Shown here piece after piece: positions 9,052-13,197 of a stretch of DNA of 13,197 nucleotides. Origin of the DNA: Physocladia obscura. Lineage: Eukaryota; Chytridiomycota; Chytridiomycetes; Chytridiales; Chytriomycetaceae. The first letter of the stretch is position 1, and each line of letters opens with the position of its first letter. The position numbers and the translations under genes are program-made. The notes below the pieces were generated by a model. That model worked only from the letters and a program-made list of their open reading frames with translations, made no database searches and was not told where the DNA came from. The DNA is taken from the NCBI GenBank assembly GCA_027596945.1, contig JADGJH010000289.1, positions 8,954 to 22,150 on the forward strand. The letters run 5' to 3'.

Positions 9052-10184
9052 TTAGAATCCGTCACCAGTGTAGTCATATTCCATTGTTGGCAATACACTG
9101 CTCATGAATTTCAAAAAAAGTAGTAAATATTGATCAACACGGATTTCTTCCTTTCCAGATTCAACCATTTGATCCAACAGCCTTTTCATAACATTTCCGT
9201 GTTTGCATGGATGAATCGATGCCAAAGAAAGAGATTCATGGGGATGTGATTCAATGGTGACTGTCTTTTTAGCATGATCTTGCGATATATCCTCAAATAT
9301 TTGCTGAGGCGTCAGAGGTTTACGATTTTCATCATAGCCGAAAAGAAAGACTCGTGGAGTTTGATAGTATTTGTCATATGTGATACTCATATCGTAAGTT
9401 CTGTCTCAGAAAACAAAGATATTCAGTATTATTTCTTGGTGTCTTGCAAAATAAGAACAATCAACAGCAAATACCTTGTTTTTACAAATTTTCCATCGTC
9501 ATTGTCAGGCTGCATAGCAGCCGGATCATCACCTTCTTCGACCATTTCCACCAGTTCCAACTCTTCATCCATATCAGGAATATCATCAATATTTTCAGGG
9601 ATAGCATCCGGATCAGCGGAAATCGAGGGCTGCGCATTAGTGGAATCATCGAAAGCAATTTCGTCGCTAATATCACGCACGTTTGCGGCGGCGGTTTGTG
9701 GGACGCGGTTCCGATGGGTGGCTACCCATTCCCCATCTTCATCTTCATCATCACGGTCCTCACACTCGTTTTCCATTGACACCACACGCTTCTGACATGG
9801 CACATTACGTGTGACAAGGTATTGCTTATCTGCCGGTAGATAGTCCTTTTGGTTGCAATATTTGTTGATTGGTTTTTCAGTGTCTGATCGATTGTAAGAA
9901 CAAAACACACCTTGCGCTTGTTAGACTGGCCCGCCGCCCACGCCCATGTCGGGCACTTAAACACAAGAAAGTCTCCCGCGAGCACAAATTCCTCGGCAGT
10001 CAGTACCCCAGTTTCCTTAAACTTTGATTCTTTCAGCAACGGATTCAAGTATTCACGCATCTCCCGAAAGTATCGAAGCGCCGTGGTTCCCTAAAAATGG
10101 CGTAAAATAGAATGCATAACAGCATTTGCTGCTTTAGTTAGGTGCTGAAGAAGGTGGATGACCAAGCACCTCAACGTATTCCAT
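9052..10184 (-). CDS. ATG3: Atg3, E2-like Atg8-phosphatidylethanolamine conjugating enzyme
   Basis: Atg3 accepts Atg8/LC3 from Atg7 as a thioester on its catalytic cysteine and transfers it to phosphatidylethanolamine on the forming autophagosome. Exons (minus strand): 10184-10170, 10090-9911, 9845-9475, 9400-9052; introns of 79, 65 and 74 bp, all GT-AG and in phase, giving 304 residues (human 314, yeast 310). Motifs in order: N-terminal amphipathic helix [29 protein letters not shown] and [15 protein letters not shown] (about residues 26-60); [18 protein letters not shown]; an acidic flexible region ([13 protein letters not shown] and a second Asp/Glu stretch); then the E2 core with [39 protein letters not shown] and the active-site ASIHPCKHG, where Cys254 (codon 9207-9205) is catalytic. 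It ends [12 protein letters not shown]; the family is conserved to the EYDYT element. The gene looks intact. Only the first exon (MEYVE) is uncertain, being 15 nt long; the alternative is an internal Met at 10060, which would shorten the membrane-binding helix. Confidence 0.96.
10170..10184 (-). other. ATG3: 15-nt first coding exon of ATG3
   Basis: Encodes M-E-Y-V-E and ends at a GT (10169-10168) in phase 0. The next exon starts in phase 0 at 10090, right after TTTTTAG, where an in-frame TAG blocks any upstream extension. The joined product has 17 residues before the conserved E-Y-L element, against 16 in human Atg3. Confidence 0.7.
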
Positions 10185-10255
10185 GTGTCTTTTTTTTTCA
10201 TCGAACCAACAAATGTCAGTTTCGTCCAAAAGAAGCAACAGAAATATCTGGTGAT
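10185..10255. promoter_or_regulatory. Candidate shared promoter between ATG3 and the small plus-strand ORF
   Basis: It separates the ATG3 start codon (10184, minus) from the ATG of the small plus-strand ORF (10256) by 71 bp, and contains a T9 tract next to the ATG3 start. ATG3 needs a promoter here or further right regardless of whether the small ORF is real. Confidence 0.4.
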
Positions 10256-10390
10256 ATGGCCTGCCGTTTCGGGGCTGGTATAATCTGTTCTGGTTCATAC
10301 CTTATCTATACTATTGCGAAAGAAATTACAAACCATCCTGCGGTTGAACGCGACTTAATCGAAGTCAAATACAAACAAGTAGAAACATAA
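10256..10390 (+). CDS. Possible 44-residue single-pass membrane protein, unrecognised
   Basis: ORF starting at the only in-frame ATG after a stop at 10139-10141. The product opens MACRFGAGIICSGSYLIYTI, a plausible single membrane segment, followed by a charged tail ending ERDLIEVKYKQVET. That architecture is common among small mitochondrial or ER membrane subunits, but I recognise no family. The frame stays open 5' of the ATG back to 10142, overlapping ATG3 exon 1 and intron 1 on the other strand, which weakens the case or hints at an upstream exon. It could also be the first exon of the downstream two-TM gene: a phase-1 donor exists within it near 10277. Its existence as a separate gene is unproven. 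Confidence 0.35.
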   Translation: MACRFGAGIICSGSYLIYTIAKEITNHPAVERDLIEVKYKQVET

Positions 10391-10657
10391 CAAAACTACA
10401 GCTTTTGATAAGAATCCAAGTTGGCAGCTGTTTCTATAAAACATTTTACTGGAGGATTTAGCGGAATTTGCTGTCCGATACCACAGCCGTTTTTGTTGCT
10501 TTTGTTTTCTATGTTGTTTTTTGGCGGCTGAAACAATGGTTGTTTATTTGCGTTTCCCAGTGTTGGAATTCCATCAGCGAATGCGCGATTTGTATGTTTG
10601 CGACAAGAAAAAGTTCCAACTGTGCCAAATATCGTTGGCGATTGTGAAAACTTCTTC
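10391..10657. other. Intergenic / 5' region between the small ORF and the two-TM gene
   Basis: No recognised gene. The plus frame of the two-TM gene is open from about 10532 but has no ATG before 10658, so this stretch is probably promoter and 5' UTR. A minus-strand ORF of 87 codons (10659-10396) also fills it, has no recognised domain, and is treated as doubtful. Confidence 0.4.
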
Positions 10658-11510
10658 ATGGATTCTCAAAGTGGCAAACTCAATTTCCAAAAAAAAACCA
10701 ACACAACGCGATTCCCAATTAGGTCCCAAAGCACAACCAACATCAGCATGAGCCAAGAGAACACAAATGCATCTGCCGTACAACCACCAATGAATCGGGT
10801 AGAATATTCTGTTCCGATTTCCTTTTCCACGGTCACTGCACCAATTGCCGAAATTCAGCCCCCGCCATTAACCCCCACACTCGATCCACTGGCCGATATT
10901 GACCATATTCAAGCACCAGAATATTCGACAGTTGATTTAATAAGTCGAGCCAATACTGACTTAAATCTGAGACTTTTGGTTTCACTTGATTTGCACAAAG
11001 ATCATTCACCTAATTTCTTTACCAATATTCGACCAGATTCGCTTGCAACTAAAGTAAGACTGACTTTTTCTTTGTCACGCTGTTTTTCTTATTATTTTAT
11101 CTCATCAGATTTCAAGCCAAGACTTTGCTTCAAGAATATCACAACTCAACAGGGGGTTGCTCCAAGTCAAGGCGCATCGAATAATCTACAGATTCATTGA
11201 TGTTTTTTGTTGGCTGTCCATATTAGGATTAATCGTTGTAATTTTTGCTTTTGACTTGGGGAAATCCCTTGATATCCTTTTATTCATATTGATTGCCACT
11301 ATTTTCGCTGTCCGATTTTTGGTGTCAAGAGCAAAGCCCAAGTTCAAAAAAGCGTGCCTCCAAATTATTGCAGAGTGGAATAAAGAAGACGAAGAACATG
11401 ACATCAATTTGATACACAAAATTTCGGATAGCCTAATAATTGAATTTTATGAACGCGTCAGAGAAAACGAACAAAGCCAGCCTTCCGATTTGCCAGCATA
11501 TGTAAATTAG
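10658..11510 (+). CDS. Two-transmembrane protein of unknown function (265 aa), loosely TMEM268-like architecture
   Basis: Two exons, 10658-11053 and 11109-11510, joined across a 55-bp intron (GTAAGA...TCATCAG) in phase 0. Residues 1-90 are Ser/Thr/Asn/Pro-rich and probably disordered, with a proline run IQPPPLTPTL. A folded-looking segment follows (LNLRLLVSLDLHKDHSPNFF, then ISSQDFASRISQLNRGLL). Two hydrophobic spans lie at about residues 160-178 (FIDVFCWLSILGLIVVIFA) and 185-203 (LDILLFILIATIFAVRFLV), separated by a short loop with DLGKS, so both ends probably face the same side. A basic, then acidic helical tail ends SDLPAYVN. The order of elements recalls TMEM268/DUF4481 proteins, but I see no diagnostic motif. 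The start is the first in-frame ATG; a second ATG 30 codons later is possible. An AATAAA lies 19 nt after the stop. Confidence 0.75.
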
Positions 11511-11528
11511 CAGCTTAAAGAAAAGTAA

Positions 11529-11534
11529 AATAAA
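11529..11534 (+). terminator. AATAAA polyadenylation signal of the two-TM gene
   Basis: Perfect AATAAA 19 nt downstream of the TAG stop (11508-11510), followed by a T-rich stretch near 11545-11560. It is the only perfect AATAAA just downstream of a gene in the window. Confidence 0.55.
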
Positions 11535-11600
11535 GGAGTCACCTATTTTATTATCCTTGTTCAACACACATTGGTAATTCTTCAATGTTGTTTTCAATTT

Positions 11601-11879
11601 CTAATCTTTGTCAAAAACCCAAACAATTAAGCAAATATGAGATAGACGAATTCGCCAAAGGATTATTCCATTTTTCCATCCTCTTTTTTTTTTGCCAATC
11701 TCGTGCCGGATTTTTGACTTTTCTTGAATGCTATTATTAATATTAAAATCTCGCAGAAAACATTCCATTGACCGCATGGCCCTCGAATCGAGGAGACAAT
11801 AAGACGTCAAAGTATTCAAGTACGGGTTTTCTGAAATTGCGCGGTATTTCAACCAGCAAATTTTACTGAAAAATTCCAT
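11601..11879 (-). CDS. Doubtful 92-codon ORF, unrecognised
   Basis: Opens at ATG 11879 (MEFFSKICWLKYRAISENPY) and ends at 11601, with a basic stretch GKKKRGWK near its C-terminus. No family is recognised. In its favour, the interval keeps a normal CpG content (13 CpG in 11641-11880), unlike the block to its right, so it may be a gene fragment or an exon. Against it, the ORF is short, AT-rich and lacks a recognisable domain or an obvious splice partner. Confidence 0.15.
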   Translation of the reverse strand: MEFFSKICWLKYRAISENPYLNTLTSYCLLDSRAMRSMECFLRDFNINNSIQEKSKIRHEIGKKKRGWKNGIILWRIRLSHICLIVWVFDKD

Positions 11880-11889
11880 CGTATTGGGG

Positions 11890-13197
11890 GTGGAGGTGGA
11901 CACAATAAACAAAAATCATTAAAATAGTTTTCAATCAGATTATTTGCCAAGCTGTCAGTAAATTAATGGTGATCTGGAGATTCTGATGTTGCCTGATTAT
12001 CATCAAGAGATTCAGGCACTACGCAAATTGATTTTTTTTTAATGGTGGTCAAAATTCAAATATTCAATCAAAATATTCTGTTTCAATTTAGGGTCAATTC
12101 CAAAAAGCTTTTTTCAACTGGCACAAGGACAAAATTTTTTTGTACAAAATGAAACCCAAGTAATTTTGTCTGTGTTTCATTTGTTGAATTTGTCTGTCTT
12201 TGAAATTCCCAAACCGGAATGGGTTTTCTCAATGTTGCTGTTGCATCCACAGCAGTGTTGATAGATATTATCATTATAGCAATCATTGTAACATTTCTGG
12301 TGACTGCAGACAGATGTTTTCTTGCCTCCTGTCAAGAACACAACTGATCAATTTGAAATTCCACCACTCAAACTGTAATGATGAACTCATCATATGAGTA
12401 TAGTCAGTTCAAGTGAAATTTATGTTGTTTTCATCAAAGTTTCATGAATATTTAAACTCAAGTCAAAACAAAATGGTGCTTGTGTCATGTGTCACTTCAT
12501 CACAATTCTGTTTTTTGGAATCTGTGAATGAGTTGTCTTGAAATTGAGCAATTTGACTCATGAAGTGGAATACAGCTTGGAATATCTAGAACATGTACAT
12601 GGAATTACACTATTGAAGATAAGTATGAAATCGATTCTACTTTATGGGATAATGATAGTCTATTGGAAGGTACTCAAGATCTACATTGAAAATATTTAAT
12701 TGTTGTTAATTTGCCATGTGTAACAAGGGGTTTTGATTTGTTGTGACTATTTCAAAAATGAAACCAACAGTTTTTATGCATCCTCCAGTATCTTGATTGC
12801 ACCTTGGCTTGATTGGTCACCTGGTATCTTAGCTAAAAGAAAATGCTCTATTTTTCAATTCTAGTGATGCCAACAGTCTTCAATCAAAATCAGGTAATGA
12901 GCAAACTGATGGCACCAATTTTTCCATTTTTTCCATCCAAATTTTCAAAGTTAGAGCACTTAGAAAAACTTGGCACTTAGAAAAACTTGCCTGTCAATCC
13001 ATCACTTGTGGGACATGCAACATGTTGTTGCAATTTTATATATTTAATATAAAGCCATTTCTTAGATTTTATCATCTCCTAGCATCAATTGTGCTGGTTT
13101 TTGAGTTGTAAGGCTTAGTATTGTTGTGAGCCTTAAGCTTGATAGTAGTTTTGGGTAGAGAGTTCTTTATTTTAGAATATTTTCAAAAGTCAAAATC
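11890..13197. other. CpG-depleted, gene-free block, probably decayed repetitive DNA
   Basis: Only three CpG dinucleotides remain (near 12021, 12215 and 12632), while TpG and CpA are abundant. The preceding 240 bp (11641-11880) holds 13 CpGs. Such loss is the usual mark of long-term cytosine methylation and deamination in transposon-derived DNA. No long ORF, terminal inverted repeat or transposase motif is visible. The longest suggestive coding trace is a 42-codon hydrophobic ORF at 12219-12347. The block reaches the window edge, so its full extent is unknown. Confidence 0.65.
12956..12989. repeat. Perfect 2 x 17-bp tandem repeat
   Basis: Two adjacent identical copies of GCACTTAGAAAAACTTG (12956-12972 and 12973-12989) in the CpG-depleted block. 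It may be replication slippage or part of a larger repeat family. Confidence 0.9.

Noticed and set aside
10142..10255. N-terminal extension of the small plus-strand ORF ([11 protein letters not shown] onward)
   Set aside because: It has no ATG and overlaps ATG3 exon 1 and intron 1 on the opposite strand. It would need an unseen upstream exon located within the ATG3 coding region.
11890..13197. A transposon with terminal inverted repeats, a long terminal repeat or a transposase
   Set aside because: I could not find matching termini, a target-site duplication or any catalytic motif. The block may be part of an element continuing beyond the right edge, but the sequence does not show it.
1..13197. 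A defence system, CRISPR array, toxin cluster or viral insertion
   Set aside because: All recognisable genes are ordinary eukaryotic housekeeping genes with spliceosomal introns, and no such signature is present.

Overview
The window is nuclear DNA of a eukaryote, most likely a fungus. It carries intron-rich, AT-rich genes with short GT-AG introns (about 55-110 bp), and three of them can be recognised from their translations: a TMF-family golgin, a Bud4/anillin-like septum protein with a C-terminal PH domain, and the autophagy E2-like enzyme Atg3. A Bud4-type anillin points to fungi. Low GC, relaxed donor sites and a CpG-depleted flank suggest an early-diverging lineage (Mucoromycota or Glomeromycotina-like), but that placement is inference. 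There is no bacterial operon, CRISPR array, rRNA or tRNA.

Layout. Positions 1-2695 (minus): the first ten coding exons of a TMF1/Sgm1-type golgin, including a 23-nt microexon; its C-terminus lies off the left edge. Positions 2781-8979 (plus): a roughly 1,945-residue Bud4/Mid2-like protein in six exons. It has a disordered Asn/Ser/Asp-rich body containing an imperfect repeat built on S-I-D-V-S-D-I, then an anillin-homology/C2-like region and a PH domain with a long acidic insertion. Positions 9052-10184 (minus): ATG3 in four exons, the first only 15 nt. Positions 10256-10390 (plus): a possible 44-residue single-pass membrane protein. Positions 10658-11510 (plus): a 265-residue protein with two membrane segments. 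From about 11,890 to the right edge there is no convincing gene. That block has only three CpG dinucleotides in about 1.3 kb, as expected of methylated, decayed repeat DNA.

Gene arrangement is compact. TMF1 and the Bud4-like gene diverge with 85 bp between start codons. The Bud4-like gene and ATG3 converge with 72 bp between stop codons. ATG3 and the small membrane ORF diverge with 71 bp between start codons. The recognisable products act in Golgi vesicle tethering, septum/septin organisation and Atg8 lipidation; nothing in the sequence shows that they share a pathway.

Exon structures were built by hand from reading frames, intron phases and remembered family conservation. They join in frame throughout, but no transcript or database evidence was available.
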